Source of the DNA: Quillaja saponaria
Taxonomy: Eukaryota; Streptophyta; Magnoliopsida; Fabales; Quillajaceae
Assembly: GCA_029379385.1 (NCBI GenBank)
Contig: CM055613.1
Location: forward strand, 18,556,001 to 18,620,000
DNA length: 64,000 nt
Direction: 5' to 3'
This document shows positions 49,636-63,375 of the stretch, in pieces; the first letter of the stretch is position 1, and every line of letters begins with the position of its first letter. Position numbers and translations under genes: made by a program. The notes below the pieces were generated by a model. It saw only the letters and a list, made by a program, of their open reading frames with translations. It was not told the DNA's origin and did no database searches.

Positions 49636-49868
49636 ATTCAGGAACATACGGCTACATTCATCCTTCTCCACTTAATTGACTTGGGCCTTCAAGGACATTT
49701 CTATGATCTTGATGAGGTTGTTAAGCTTTTCCATTTAAGATTTTCTTTAATTTTATATTCTTCAATTATCTTAGAGACACATTCATTCTCTTGCATTTCA
49801 AGAACATATGATGGCATTCATCGTCCTCCACTCAATTGCCTTGGGCCTTCAAGGATATTTCTCTTGCT
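49636..49868 (+). repeat. Direct repeat of about 65 bases
   Basis: TTGGGCCTTCAAGGACATTT (near 49681) and TTGGGCCTTCAAGGATATTT (near 49843) close two related segments, 49636-49700 and 49799-49868, that also share CATTCATC(C/G)T(T/C)CTCCACT. Confidence 0.75.
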
Positions 49869-50111
49869 CATGTTCTACTTCTTCTACTTCAATGTTCTTA
49901 AACGTGCCCATTCTTACTTCATTTGATCATACGGTGGCCTTTAATAAACAATGATGGATTAATAAAAGATTACACTGATATTTGTTAGGTCATAATTTCA
50001 AATTTATATATTTACTTTTAATTCTTTTACCATCAGATGCTATTATTTCTTATTTTTTGCCTTTACAGTTAGTGTTATAACTTATAAATGTAACATTTTG
50101 CTTCTTCATAA

Positions 50112-52124
50112 GTGAGAAAGAGGTCCACTACATTAATATTGACATAGAAAGATATATGTTCTAGGTACCATTAATTTGTTTTTTTTAATTTCAAGTTTTT
50201 TGATAGTAAAAACTAGCCCTGTTTGATTGCTTGACCAAGTGAGCAAAAGTTGCCAATATGCCATCTGCACAATGCATACTATATATTTGATGAATTGCCT
50301 TTTTTAGTTTTCCCTTCCCTATCTTCATATGGCCAGCCGATTCCTACTTCTTCTTTTTTCTTATTTTCCAATAAAGCCATCAAATGCTATTATTTCTTAC
50401 TTTTGCCTTTTGTAGTTTATTTTATAACTTTTTAATATGATATTTTGCTTCTTTGTAGGTTAGAAAAAAGTTCAGCATATTAATCAATGACAATGAAAGA
50501 TATTTGTTCTTGGGAAGACTCATTTTATTTTATTTTAACTCTTGATAAGCCCAACAGTATTTTCAATGCCTGCTATCTTAGGAAAATTTTAAGTTGCTTA
50601 TCTTTCCTTTAAGTCTTAAGATGTTACACAATCTAATTTTATTCTCTACATAAACATTAAAAAAAATACTAAGTTGCCAAGTAGTTTAACTTTCACCCCA
50701 TTGATGTTCTTTCTGTTTTCTCATTGTTTCTTTTTTCTTTATGCTATTGTAGCAAAGGTTCAACACATAAATCAATGACAATGAAAGACATTTATTTTAT
50801 GTAAGCATAATTTTTTTTTTTTCGACTAAAGATTTTTTGGGTAGGCAAAAAATGGTATGTTTTGATAGCTCAAGCAATTAAACAGAAGTTGAAAATATAG
50901 TTGATACAACTTAGATCATTGTCCTCATTTGTTTTTCTCTAACTAGTCTATTCCATATGCACAAAATGTTATATATAGCGAGAGTAGTGGCGCACAGAGA
51001 TTACTCATATATTTGTTAGGTTATAGCTTCTATTCTTTTACATAATTTCAATTTTTTTACCATAAAATGCTATTATTTCTTATTTTTGCCTTTGCAATTA
51101 GTGTTATAGCTTTGTAATATAATATTTTGCTTTTTCATAGGTGAGAGAGAGGTTCACTGCATTAATCAATGATAATGAAAGGCATCTGTTCTGGTAACAA
51201 CATTTTTTATATATATATTTCAACTTTTTTGGTAGTAAAAAATTACCCTGTTTGATTGCTTGACCAAGTAAGCAAAAGTTGTGAATATGTCATCTGCACA
51301 ATGAATTCAATCTGTTTGATGAAATGTATGTTTCAATTTTCCTTTTCTTATCTTCACATGGCCTGTTGTTTTTTACTTGTAGAGTTTTTGGTTTTTTTTT
51401 TTTCTTTATTTTCCAAATTGATCCATCAAATGCTATTCTTTCTTACTTTTTTCTTTTAGTAGTTTAATTTATAACTTTTTAATATAATATTTTGCTTCTT
51501 CGTAAGTGAGAAAAAGGTTTAGCGCATTAATCAATGACAATGAAAGACATCTACTCTTGGTAAGAATAATTTTTTTATTTTTCATGAGCCTAACACGTAA
51601 CCAAATAGATATTTTCAATGTCTGCTACCTTAAGAAAATTAATTTGTCATTTTAAGTCTTAAAATGTTATGCAATCCAATTCTATTATCTGCAAAACAAT
51701 AAAAAAACTAAACTGCCAAGTAGTTTAAATTTCACCCCATTGATGATTTTTCTATTTTCTCATTGTTTCTTTTTCTTTATGGTATGTATTTACTCTTCTC
51801 TTTCTTCTCATTGTTTATTCATTATCAATTGTTATCATTTCAATCTATTTGAAATTGAATCCTTTGACCATCAAATTTTTGTGCTCTCAAATTGTTTTCT
51901 ACCTTTGGAGTTATTTGTTCCTCTCATTAACTTCTTACTTTTCAAGTTCTCTTCTTAAAACTAAAAATCGATTATCATTTTAAGTGAAGCCTTGAAATAC
52001 TATTTTTTTTCTTAGTTTTCTTTTTTAATATTATTATAATTTCTTGATCTAATCTTCTAGTTGTATATAGGTGAGCAAAGGTTCAACACCTTAATTAGTG
52101 ACAATGAAAAAGACATATGTTCTA
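50112..52124 (+). repeat. Array of six exon-like units of about 53 bases
   Basis: Units begin near 50112, 50459, 50753, 51141, 51506 and 52071. The best copy (51141-51193) reads VRERFTALINDNERHLF. It is preceded by a T-rich tract ending TTTTGCTTTTTCATAG and followed by GTAACA. The other copies keep CATTAATCAATGACAATGAAAG-like cores, an upstream AG and, in most, a downstream GTAAG-like donor. Flanking intron-like sequence (ATGCTATTATTTCTTA and TTTGATTGCTTGACCAAGT) is repeated too, so there is also a larger 1-kb duplication (about 50020-51000 against 51045-52330). Origin unknown to me; it could be a multiplied exon of a captured gene. Confidence 0.7.
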
Positions 52125-53600
52125 GGTAAGCATAATTTTTATTTTATTTTTCACTTAATGCTTGTTTGGGTAGTCAAAAACGGGTCCTCTTTGATAACTC
52201 ATGCAATTAAGTAGAAGTCGTGTATATGATTGATACAACATATATCATTATCCTCATTTGTTTTACTCTAGTTAGTCTATTCTATGAGCATAATATTATA
52301 TAAGAGAGTATTGCTACACAATATAGGTTGGTGGTGTGCTCTACCTTAAGAAAGGTTAGTGAACTAGAAGGACACATTAAGAAATTTAAATTAACAATGA
52401 TGCTACAAGTGTAAAGGTATGTGTGAGCTTACCTTTTTATTTGGAATTCAATAGAACTAATTGTGAGACATATGAGAGATAAATAACTACATATTATTTG
52501 CTTTTGTCATCTTGTTGATTGGTAAAAGAAAAAAGTCATATAGTTGTACAAATGATTTCATAGACAAACAGGCTAGATTGATATATGGATTGAGTTCTCT
52601 AGCACTTTGTTAGTTGCCGAGTGTTTATAAATTGTGATTAAAAAAAAATAGTTTTCATAAGTAATTAGTTTATCGAGTTACTTACCTACTTATGAATCTT
52701 TTTTTCTTTTTTCTTTTTCTCTTGAAATGCCTTCCTGCTTTTTTGTTTCCATTAGAATTTTTGTCAATGTGCCAAATAGATTGATTTTTTCATTTAAATG
52801 TTGTGATTACCTATTCCTAGCACACAAAAATTTCTTAGCATAATTGGACCTGATAAGGTGACAATATTTTAAAAACAATTGTATTGTTTGTATATTGGAA
52901 GAATCAGCTTCTCATCTAACACGTGAAGGAGTCGAAGTTAACGATCTTGCATATATTCTACCTAATAACGTTATTAATGATTATGATGTGTTTTCTTATG
53001 AACATATATTGCATGATAAAGATGTTAGCTTCTGTGAAAGGATGAGAATGGTGATGCTCCTGATTCTTTTAAGAATGGACAACTTTTGCATGTTCAGCCA
53101 AGCTCTAAGAGAAAGGAAGACACTGAAGAGTTGTCTCCCTATAACTTAAATATTATGTTCATGGTAATTATACAAGCTTCAAACAAGATAAAGAGAAACA
53201 TAAAAAAGTTAACTTTGATGCGTCTCCTATTCATAGAAGTTTGGGCAAAGAATTCTCAAAAGAAAAGTGCAAGCTTGTCCAAGCAAGTTTGTAACAAACA
53301 AAACGTCTCCTCTTCTAGTAGCCATGTTGTTACGAATGCAACTAATAACAATTCATGTCATTATTGCTTGAAGACTGATTTCACCTCTATACAAAATATT
53401 AACAAACATATTCAAAAAGGAAAAAAACATATTAGTGCCATCTGCAAATATGATTTTCGTTTGTAATTTATTTATATAATCTTGTTGCAAATTATGGATA
53501 TTAATTGTTATTCTTTACATTTTTCATGAATTCATTTGGATAATTTCTCAAAAACTTGTAATTATATTTCTATGACATAGAAGCATGAAATTTAGAATCG
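52125..53600 (+). other. Upstream part of the Helitron Rep region, weakly coding
   Basis: Two open frames (52895-53149 and 53086-53466) contain a few cysteine/histidine pairs (for example SCHYCLKTDF) but I do not recognise them as domains. They may be remnants of the poorly conserved N-terminal part of a Helitron Rep protein. Confidence 0.35.
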
Positions 53601-56600
53601 ACTATTTGGATCTTCAAAAATGAGGCAACCAATTTTGAGCAAGATTATAAACTTCTGTCTATTAATCCTTATGGCTAGTTCTTTAGAAGTCTTCAAAATG
53701 TTGAAAGTCTTAACAGTTATGAAATTATCCTTAGGAGTATTGCTAGTGTGGATTAAAAAATGTTCAATTTACCTACTGTCTCTCAAGTTGCTATGTTATG
53801 GATTAAGAATGATCCACATGCAGATTGCCATGATAGAGATATCAGAGTTTACACTCATGCAGAGATGAATCTTCCTCTTTAATATTTTTATGGCTGTTAT
53901 AATCCTCTTCAACACCCATTACTTGTTTCCTCATGGATAGCTTGGATGGCATTGAAAGGGTGACAGACAAGCATCTATCCTTGATTCTTTTGAACATTTA
54001 TTAGTAGATACTTTGCAATTTTCCACTCTCAAAGAACTACTTCAAAAGGAAAATGAAAGTAACTATTTTTTTTTTCTTTTCACCTCATTATGTCCATTAT
54101 TTCTCTTTTTGGTCATCCATTATCTGTTAATATGTTACTTCATTTTTTGCATAAATTGTCTTCATCTTTTAGTCTTTAATTATGGAAAAAAAGATCAACA
54201 ATGTCTTGTCGGGAGTATTATTGCTATAAACTACAAATGAGAGATTGTGACCCATCAATTCTACTGCATTCTAGTTGGTTGTTGTAGTAATATGCCATAG
54301 ATATGTATATTAAGCTAGAGAATAGTAGATTGGATTTCTAATAATCAAACGAAGATCATATTTGAGTTATATTAAGGTATAATTGATAGCCTTGCAACAG
54401 GCCAGAGCAAAGGATCTCATATTAGAAAAAAAATTTATAATTCATTCTCCATTTATTGAAGGCCCAACAGATATGTGACATAGATATATTGATGCAATGA
54501 CTTTAGTTCAAAAATTTAGAAAACCAAATTTATTTTTGACAATGACATACAACCCTACTTGGCTAAAGATCAAAAAAGAGCTTTTATCTTGTAAGGAAGC
54601 CCAAAATTGGCCAAATCTAATAATGCAAGTGGTTAAAGCTAAGTTCAAGAATTTAAGGGAAAACATTCTCAAGAAACATATATTTGGTATTGTTGTTGCA
54701 CACACATATGAAACTCAGGTCAAGAATTATGAATCTTAACGATTACGACGAATTTATTTTTGCTGAAATTCCACCTCAATTTGAAATTCACATTTTGCCT
54801 AAATATATTTTGAAGCAAATGATCCATGACTCATGTGGGTTAGTAAATCCTTCAAGTGTGTGCATGATTAAAGGTTCTAGTTATAGATGTAAGTACCCAA
54901 AACAGTTATGTCCATTAACTACACAAGCATCTGATTTATACCTGCTCTATAAGCGAAGAGATACTGGTAGAAAAAGTTAAGATCATGAGTCACATGATTG
55001 ATAATCATTGGGTTGTCCCTTATAATCTATACTTACTTGCCAATTATGACTATCATATAAATTCAGATATATTTTACTATTAAGCAGTCAAATATTTATA
55101 CAAGTACATTTACAATGATCATGATAAGATATCTTTTCAATTAAGTACCAAAATAAGGACTACTAAATTCATTAATGAGATTGAAGACTTTCATACAGTC
55201 AGGTGAGTGTCATCGCAAGAAATAATGTAGGGAATTTAAGCCTTTGATATGAATAAAATGATTCCTTCTATTTATGCATTGCAATTGCATTTGCCTAATC
55301 ACCATTACCTGACATTTGAAGATGTCAATGATCTTGATTTATTTGCAATGAATGACTACTTTAGGCATATCATGCTAACTTAATCTTTTGAATATAACAA
55401 ATTGCATCTTGAAGCAAGATTATATCTATATAAGCAGTTTTCTAAACAATTTGTTTGCACAAGAGGGGAAAATATTGGACAACTCGAAAGCAATGAATTG
55501 TCATTGGTAAGATAGTGACAGTAAACCCTATTGAGGGTAAATGACATTACCTCTGCTTAGAGATACTACTTTTTTTGATGATTTAAGAATTGTTGATGGA
55601 AAGTTTGCATCTTTATTTTGAGAGGCTGTTGCATTGTTTAGCTTATTACACCTTGATAGCAATATAGATGGGTGCTTGCAAGAGGCGGCTCAATACCAAA
55701 TGTCATTTGCACTATGTTAATTGTTTACAACTATTTTGGTCAATTTTGCCCTATTTGATGTGAGAGCGCTTTGGATTAAGCATAAGGACTTAATGAGTGA
55801 AGATTTCTCCATATTTTATCAATCTACATATTTTACTTATAAGCAGGCTTTGACAAACTTAAACAATATTCTGAAATCAAAAGGAAAAAATGTTAATTAT
55901 TATCACTTGATGGATTTCAAGGTCAGTATGAATGACAATTAGTTGGCTGTTAAGGAGATTAAGATTGAATTGAAGATGCCGATTTTAGATGAGGATCTTT
56001 CCAACATTAATAAACTGAATAATAGTCAACTATAAGCTTTTAAAACTATAAGCAATAGGGTTATGATGATAAGGCATGACTGTTTTTTATTGATGGTCTT
56101 GGAGGATTAGGAAAAACATTCCTATATCGATGCTTGCTTTCTGATGTTAGGAGCAAATGTTACATAGCTCTTGCAACAACAACCTTTGGAGTTGTAACCT
56201 CTATACTTTTAGGTGGTCATATAGCTCATTCTTGGTTCAAAATTCCTATCAACTTTAATTAATGTTGTAACTGTAATGTTGGCATGCAAACAAAAAAAGC
56301 TAAATTGATGTGAGCAACAAAACTTATTCTTTAGGATGAGGCATCAATGTCTCATAAAATTATTATTGAAGCTGTTGATGCCATACTACAAGATGTATGC
56401 AACACAAATGAACCATTTGGTTGCAAAGTTGTGGTCTTTGGAGCAGATTTTCGCCAAATTCTTTCTACAGTGCCCAGAGTAATGAAGAAAGAGTGCATAA
56501 ATAGAATTTTAGAGGATATAAAGAATGATTAACATAGTTATTTTGACTCCAAAGAATGATTATGTTGATAAAATTAACAATACATTGATCAAAGAATTTC

Positions 56601-57181
56601 AAGGGACACGTACAATATTTTACAGCTTTGATGAAACATTACAAAATCCCAACAAGGTCAGTATGAAGATTTCTTACATAGCCTAACTTTCAATGGTATT
56701 CGTCATCATGAGTTGGTTTTGAAGCAAAATTGTCTAATGATTTTGTTGGGGAACATTGATCCAGCTCAAGGATTATGCAATGGCTCATATATGATATGTA
56801 AATCATTTTAGCACAATGTAATTGAAGCAAAGATTGTTGTTAACTATCATGCAAGTCAACAAGTCTTTATTCCAAGAAATCCCTTTCTGTCTCAAGAAAA
56901 TGAGAAAGTCTCATTCCCATTTAAGAGGACTCATTTTCCTATCAGGTTATGCTTTGCAATGACAACAAACAAAGCATAAGGCCAAACATAGGATTATGTT
57001 GGTGTATATCTTCCAAAGCTTGTTTTCTCAAATAGGTAGTTATATGTTGCACTCTCTCAAACAAAAAATAGATAATCCCTTAAGATTCTCACAGTTCCAA
57101 CTGAAGATGAATCAAAGTGTAATGAAACGACAAAAAACACAGTATACAAAAAAGTCATTCAACTAGCGACATTGTTGTGAC
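53600..57181 (+). pseudogene. Helitron Rep/helicase (Helitron_like_N plus PIF1-like helicase)
   Basis: Fragments in order: FNLPTVSQVAMLWIKND and RDIRVYTHAE (about 53762-53865), REYYCYKLQMRDCDPSILLH (about 54210-54270), and TLVQKFRKPNLFLTMTYNPT with VVAHTYE (54500-54717). Next come DYDEFIFAEIPPQFEIHILP and MIHDSCGLVNPSS (54740-54865). The helicase part has Walker A GGLGKTFLYR (about 56101-56130), DEASMSHK (56336-56359), VVVFGADFRQILSTVPR (56428-56480), and FPIRLCFAMTTNKA with LYVALSQTKN (56937-57070). The stop is at about 57179. Rep nicks DNA and the PIF1-type helicase unwinds it in rolling-circle transposition. The HUH-type two-histidine motif expected between VVAHTYE and DYDEF is absent, and stops interrupt many segments. 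Confidence 0.85.
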
Positions 57182-60100
57182 TTATTTACTAGCACAGTTA
57201 TTTCACTCTAGTAATCTATTTCTCTTATGTTATTGATCATCTGCACATTTATAATGTAAATGAAAAACTTTTGAAATTGTTAACACTATTTTATTACAAT
57301 GACATGCTTATACTATAAATAACTTTTGAAAGAATGATGACTGTACTCTCGCTAACTTATCACCAAAACCAATTCTCAAAGTAACTATTTATTATCTTAG
57401 TATTATTGCTAGCTATCATTGATCGTACAAGTTCATTAAAATTTTTTACTTGATGATATGATGTATAGGCCAGATAAAAATATTATGCACTGAATTTTAA
57501 ATATAAGATAAAAATATAAATTATAACCACACTTTCAAACCATGTCTACAATTATCAACATCATTCTCACAATAAAATTAGACTTCATTTCAATTTATTT
57601 CTTGTCATACATCCTTATTAACTAAGGCTTTTGATATGTTTTGACTATAAACATTTTTAGCAAGATATAACAAATACATTAATAAATTCTTTTAAAATAT
57701 TACGCATTATTCTTCCAGCAGTTTTATGAAATCCATATATGTATATTATATTCTAAATTAAATTATTAAAATAAAGTTTTATATCTATATAAAAATATAA
57801 TAAATTTTACATCAAGAAATCTTTAAAGATTCACTTAGCTTCCTGACTTTAAGAAATATATGACAGTTTATGCTACAGCAAGTTAGAAGTTTTAACTGTC
57901 AATATGTACTAATTGTTAGTATTAATAGATTTACTACTGACATGTTTTTCAAAAAATCACATTAGCTATACTAACTTCCATCATTCAGAAAATTAAACAC
58001 CATCCATATGTTTTGTATAATATAATAAGTACAAGAATATTATTGTTTATCTCTTATATCTTATAGATTTGAGGAATGTATGACAGTTTATGTTGCAGTA
58101 AGTTAAAAAATTTTGTAGTTAGTATATATTATAGTATATATTTACATATTTGCTACTGACTTCTACACAATATAAGACTTACTTTTCAAAAAATCACATT
58201 AGATATACCAACTTCTATCATTCTAAAAATCAATCACTAGTCATATCTATTGTATAATATAATAGTTACAATAATATTATTGTTTATCTTATAAGTATAG
58301 ATACAAAGAAAAGAAATTGCTTATAACAAAACCTGTTTATAAATACTCATTGCAAGGTTGCAGACAATATGTGATATTGGGATAGGTTGCAATGTTAGTT
58401 TACTACACCTTCCCATTACTCTTAATTTCATATGCTTTGCAGCACTTCTCCCCTTTCACTACCTTATCTCTGCCATGCTTCAGTTGAAATTTCATCTAAG
58501 CTATCCAATACTTATATTAAGTGATGATGACAACAGCTTTGATAGGTCTAAAGTCAATAATGCTTAGAATTCTGAATATGATAAGGAACTAAGTGAAAAT
58601 CAATCAGAAGATCTTGATGATAATGAATCTAATAATAGGCAAAGCACAACTCTTCTTGAAAATAGTTAACGTGATCATAGCTATCTTTCAGCTGATAATG
58701 ATAGGGGATTGCAAAAAACTCTATTATAAAGGATTAACTTCAAAATGATAATCAGTGCATAAAACTCGAATAAGTATTTGAATCTACCTTGCAGCCTAAC
58801 TTTTATCATGCTTCTACAAGTCAAAGCACTTGTCATTCCTATTACCCTTCCTCCACAACAAGAACTAAGTCACAAGCCACTAATAATAACTAATTATGCA
58901 ATTAAAAGTCTAAGTCATCATTCTCCTAAAGAAGAATGTCAGAAGTTTATTTTGAATATACAATATCTAGTACATAGACATTGTAAGTGTTAACTAAATC
59001 ATTCAACTTCTTAAGAATGAATGTTGTTTTAGTTTAAGATGTACAACAACCTATTATCCATAAATATAATAAGTTACTCTTTTTGATATGTATTATAACT
59101 ATAATCTTTAATGATGCTTAATCTTTGACCTTAAAAAAAGGAAAAAAAACTTCTTCCCTGTCCTCTAATGAATCATAAGCCCCTAATGACTATTGTTAGA
59201 AAATATTTAATCATGACATTTGCCTTCCATTGAAAGCTTATGGCTTATCTTTTTTGTTTTAAACTTACAATAATTCATTTCACTATTCTTTAACTCTTTA
59301 TTTTCTAGAATATCTGACATTAATGGTAGCATTGCAATCATATCTAACTCTAATAGATTATTAACCTAAGTTTAATCTTAATTCTTACTAAAAACTCAAC
59401 TTATAATTATAAAATTAAGTTAAATCATGTTTGAGAGATCATTTGTTTTCATTTATCTTTATCATCCTTATATTTGCACAATTAATAATTGTTACAATTC
59501 TAATTGAATTTTGGCGTATACCATTTTTAACTTGCAATCCGATGGTGTTCAGTTTTTAGAGTTATAAGGAAACAATAATGGTTATTAGTTAAAAATATTA
59601 TTATCTCTAAAAGTTGACAGCTATGGAGATCTATATAGTTCCTAGTATATCGTTATTACTAAAGCATTGATTATTACTTCTATAATAAACAAATTCAATC
59701 AATCAATTAATGGGCTTATTTTATTTTTACTCAAACTAAACACTTACTCTTAACAGTTGCACTTAACAAACAAGGTCAACATCAAAATATGAATAACTAT
59801 CAGAAAATCTTTTTGCATATCTTTAATGTAAAGAAAATCAAGAAATCAACACTTAAAAAAATACAGAAAAATGATTACTTTATTTTAGCTAGGAAAAAAT
59901 ACTATCATGGTATAGATCACTTAAACTTCTTCGTTTAGAACATTGTATGCACTTTCTCCTTTTCAGTCAACACAAAATCACACTCAATCTCATAGTCAAC
60001 TATGACATCTATTGTATAACTTTTTTCCTCTTACCTCATCTTCTACATCGATATAAATTTGGATTCTCTACTCATGTTAGATTCATCCTCTCCCCATATC

Positions 60101-60213
60101 TTGTTAACGTAACATTCTCTTCATATTTCTCTCATCTATTCATAACAAGTACTTTTCTAAAACCTTGCATCTGTATATAGTTACATAATCATTTATGTAA
60201 TGTCATAGAAGAT
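57182..60213. other. Helitron inter-gene DNA, AT-rich
   Basis: It holds a two-copy tandem repeat (57830-58300) and some short open frames, for example 58358-58567, with no recognised domains. An acidic, serine/asparagine-rich stretch near 58520-58700 could be old coding sequence, but no family is apparent. Confidence 0.5.
57830..58300. repeat. Tandem duplication of about 225 bases
   Basis: GACAGTTTATGCTACAGCAA (57862) and GACAGTTTATGTTGCAGTAA (58081) head two similar units. Both continue with TTTTTCAAAAAATCACATTA-like and ATTATTGTTTATCT-like phrases, giving a period near 220. Confidence 0.8.
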
Positions 60214-61656
60214 ATGTTTTACAAGTTTACTACATATAAGATGGTTAGGCAATCCCTATTGATAACTGAGATCACTCAACATATAAGAAGCTTGTGTTAC
60301 AAGGTAAGTGTATTCTTAAAATTAATGTCGCCCACATCAATGAGCAACCCAAAAAATTACAGAAAGTTATTCTCAATGGTAGAAAGGTTCGAGAAGAATT
60401 TATAATGTTCAAAACATACATCATGTTTAACATATATTGTCATATAACACAAATTGTTTCTATTTTCTTTAGAGAAATAGAGTAGTCCAAACATCTATCT
60501 TTAGAACTAATTTGACATGGCTCTTTAATGTTCTAAATTTTATATCGTTACTGCAACCTCAATTAGACCAATTGAACCCTATCATCGATTAGTTTTTCAT
60601 TAATTCCAATAAACCATAACTCCTCATACTTATATTAAAGGAGTTCTTGATGATCAAGGATTTGTTACACTAGATGCGTTCAAGTTGACTCCATTCCCAG
60701 ACTTTACCCAGCATCTGGATGCATTTACTCAAATCGGTAATTCCTTTTAACTATAAGAAAAAAATGAAACATTAAAGAAAAAAAACACATTACAAAATTT
60801 TGTGTTAATTATTATAATCATTATTCATATATTCACATACATATTTCTATATTGTGGATGTTGTAATTAAGACAACGTCTTTAAAAACATAACAAACCAT
60901 ATCTGGTACCTTCAAAATCTAAGAGCTCATAGTCACTAACTAAAAGTAAGAAAATAAATTAAACATACATTTATTAAATATAAATAGGTTATTGCTCTTA
61001 TCCATCAAATAGTTAAACCTGCTTAAAGTTGATAAATATATATATGTAAATACAGCTTGATATTGGTAGTGCTAACAATATGGGATCACTTTCTCTCTAA
61101 TGAGGGCTTAAACATAGTAAACGCAATTGTTTTTCTGCCTGTCATAGTTGCAACTCGTCTTAAAGTTGTTTCATACCATGGTAGTCAAATACTTCTATTA
61201 AAATAAAGTCATGCCTACATGAATTGCTAGTTGACTTTTTCATGTCTCTCATCTCTCATCTAACATATGTCTCATTATCAACAAGAGCATCATCTTGTTT
61301 TACGTTCAATCCTCTAATGACATAAATACAAATTCTTGCAAATTTGTAGACTTTTAATTTGTATTTATTTCATACCATATATAGTCTAATTTTAATATGA
61401 AACAAAAGGAGCGGATGAACCTAATGAAAACGTTTTATATATTTTCAAGTTAACTGAAACCAAAGAGCTTTTGAAGGAACTTACTGTAAACATAAAGACT
61501 TACTATATGCATCTTCATCCATTCAACCTTCTCTAGAAGCTGTTTCAACAATTGTCACAATTAAGAACTCAACTAAAATACTAGCGTTTTTTTCGTTTCA
61601 GATTATTAGAATTATGACATATTTGATTTAATATGTTTGAGCAATAGTTTTGAACC

Positions 61657-61691
<35 letters not shown>

Positions 61692-62240
61692 GCTATCAAG
61701 GTTATGGGTAAAAGTGAAATTTGAAGTCACAAAAATAAATCAATAATTCTGGTATATGGCTTGCTCCAAAAGTCACAAGCTGACTAGAGCTGAGTACAAC
61801 CAAATTTTCAATTACTAGGAAAATATAATTGTCAAACCAAGGTTGGAAAACTATCATCTACCATGTTCTCATTGATGCATAAAACAGAAACATGCAGAAT
61901 TAGCATCATGTAATGAACTTCCATGAATAAAATTAAAATGTTTATTATTAAACGATTTTATTATGTATCATCCAAGATGAAAGTTGAAGTTGAACTTGAA
62001 GATGAGACAGTGATCCTAAAAGCAATCATTTTTGGAGAGCATGCAGAAAAGATATTGAAATGCAATGCCAAAACATTAATGGAGAATAATAATTAGGTAA
62101 CCTAATACCAATAAAATTAATAGTTTAGCTATGTATTAATTTCAGACTAGAAAAACTGATGGATTAGAATTTATGAACCTAAAAATATTTGAATGAGCAT
62201 TAGATGAGGGATTATGGGAGGTAAGTAGCATTGCAAGGCT
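60214..62240 (+). pseudogene. RPA70-like protein of the Helitron (broken)
   Basis: Pieces of a replication-protein-A large-subunit-like protein appear in order. LLITEITQHIRSLCYK and EQPKKLQKVILNGRKV (60250-60400) resemble the start of an OB fold. LDAFKLTPFPDFTQHLDAFT (about 60670-60730) resembles the following FTPFDELPxRL segment. WYMACSKSHKLTRAEYN (about 61750-61800) corresponds to the zinc-ribbon start. KVEVELEDETVILKAIIFGE then HAEKILKCNAKTL (61980-62085) match the C-terminal OB fold, and TRKTDGLEFMNLKIFE lies near 62145. Plant Helitrons often carry such a gene, thought to protect single-stranded DNA during transposition. Stops and missing zinc-ligand cysteines show it is dead. Exon limits are uncertain. 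Confidence 0.7.
61660..61691. repeat. ATT trinucleotide microsatellite
   Basis: About ten uninterrupted TAT/ATT triplets inside an intron-like part of the RPA-like region. Confidence 0.9.
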
Positions 62241-63375
62241 TACTACTGAAAATTATTTTCAGATTTGCTTGAAAATGTACCAACTGCAAAATCAAGAAAA
62301 TCAAGAGGATTGATTCAATGTTATATCAATTCATGATATCTAATTTAAAGTTGAAGGGTGACATGTATTGTAATTGTCATGGAAAAAAATCTTTTGAATT
62401 TGGTTAGTAGTAGCAACTTTCATATTGCCTGAAACATACTCTTTTTTTGTCATCTATGAAGAATATTTCTTTTTGTTATCTTTATTTTCTGAACAATGAT
62501 ACAACTATTAGCTTAAATGTAATGTCTTTACTTTCTTTTTGTTGTCTTTATACTCTAGAGTCATCCACTAGTAGTGTATTCAAAATGTACTCATTTTGTA
62601 ATATTATTAGATGCAGCATGCTTTCTACTTTGAATGTTGCTCATTGCTACTCTTTAAGGATGGTTTAAAAAAGCAATGCTTTTCATGCTACTCAATGGAC
62701 ATTTTTTCTTTTCAGTTGCATTTGATCATTGCTTTCTAAATATTTTTGCATCAACAATTTTGAAGTTTTAAAAAGAATTACACATACTATAGTCTATTTA
62801 ACTAACAAAGTTCTCACATATTCTGATGAAATATTGCTAAACTTTGATGAGAACTTGAGTTAAACCAGCCAAAAAGTAAGCAAGCTAAATTGAACAATCA
62901 ACTTACTGATATTGTACCTAGTTTATTCCAATTTTAACTTTCTTCCAATATGTAAACTAAATACCTATATACTCCTTCATTGTACAATATCAAAATAATA
63001 AAATTGTTAAGTCAACTCTTATATAGCATCTTTTGCAACTAATGAAATTGATCGATAGAAAAAAAAATTATTAAGAAAAATGAATTTAATATCAATAGGT
63101 ATTTCCCTTATAGTAATTTGCTCATTAAACTTCATTGATGTGTCTGGCAAAAAATCAATTGGATGAAAAATGAAATTTGAATTTGCTTTTGTCATTTTAG
63201 TTGTTTGCTTCACTTAATTAATTTTATTTCATCTTATCATATTTAAGTGTTTTAATAACATTGTGTCAAATTTATTACACTTTATCTTTTATTCTTATAT
63301 ATATTAACTACATAAATACTAAATAATTTTTTATTATTAAGGTATGTATTGTAAAATTAAAAAATTATCCCTAAC
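62241..63375. other. Helitron 3' region, AT-rich, no gene seen
   Basis: Short open frames on both strands have no recognisable domain. The sequence is AT-rich up to the terminal hairpin. Confidence 0.5.

Noticed and set aside
52895..53466. Considered as an independent zinc-finger gene (C/H pairs such as SCHYC)
   Set aside because: Spacing does not complete a zinc finger, the frames shift, and it sits directly in front of the Helitron Rep, so a decayed Rep N-terminus is more likely.
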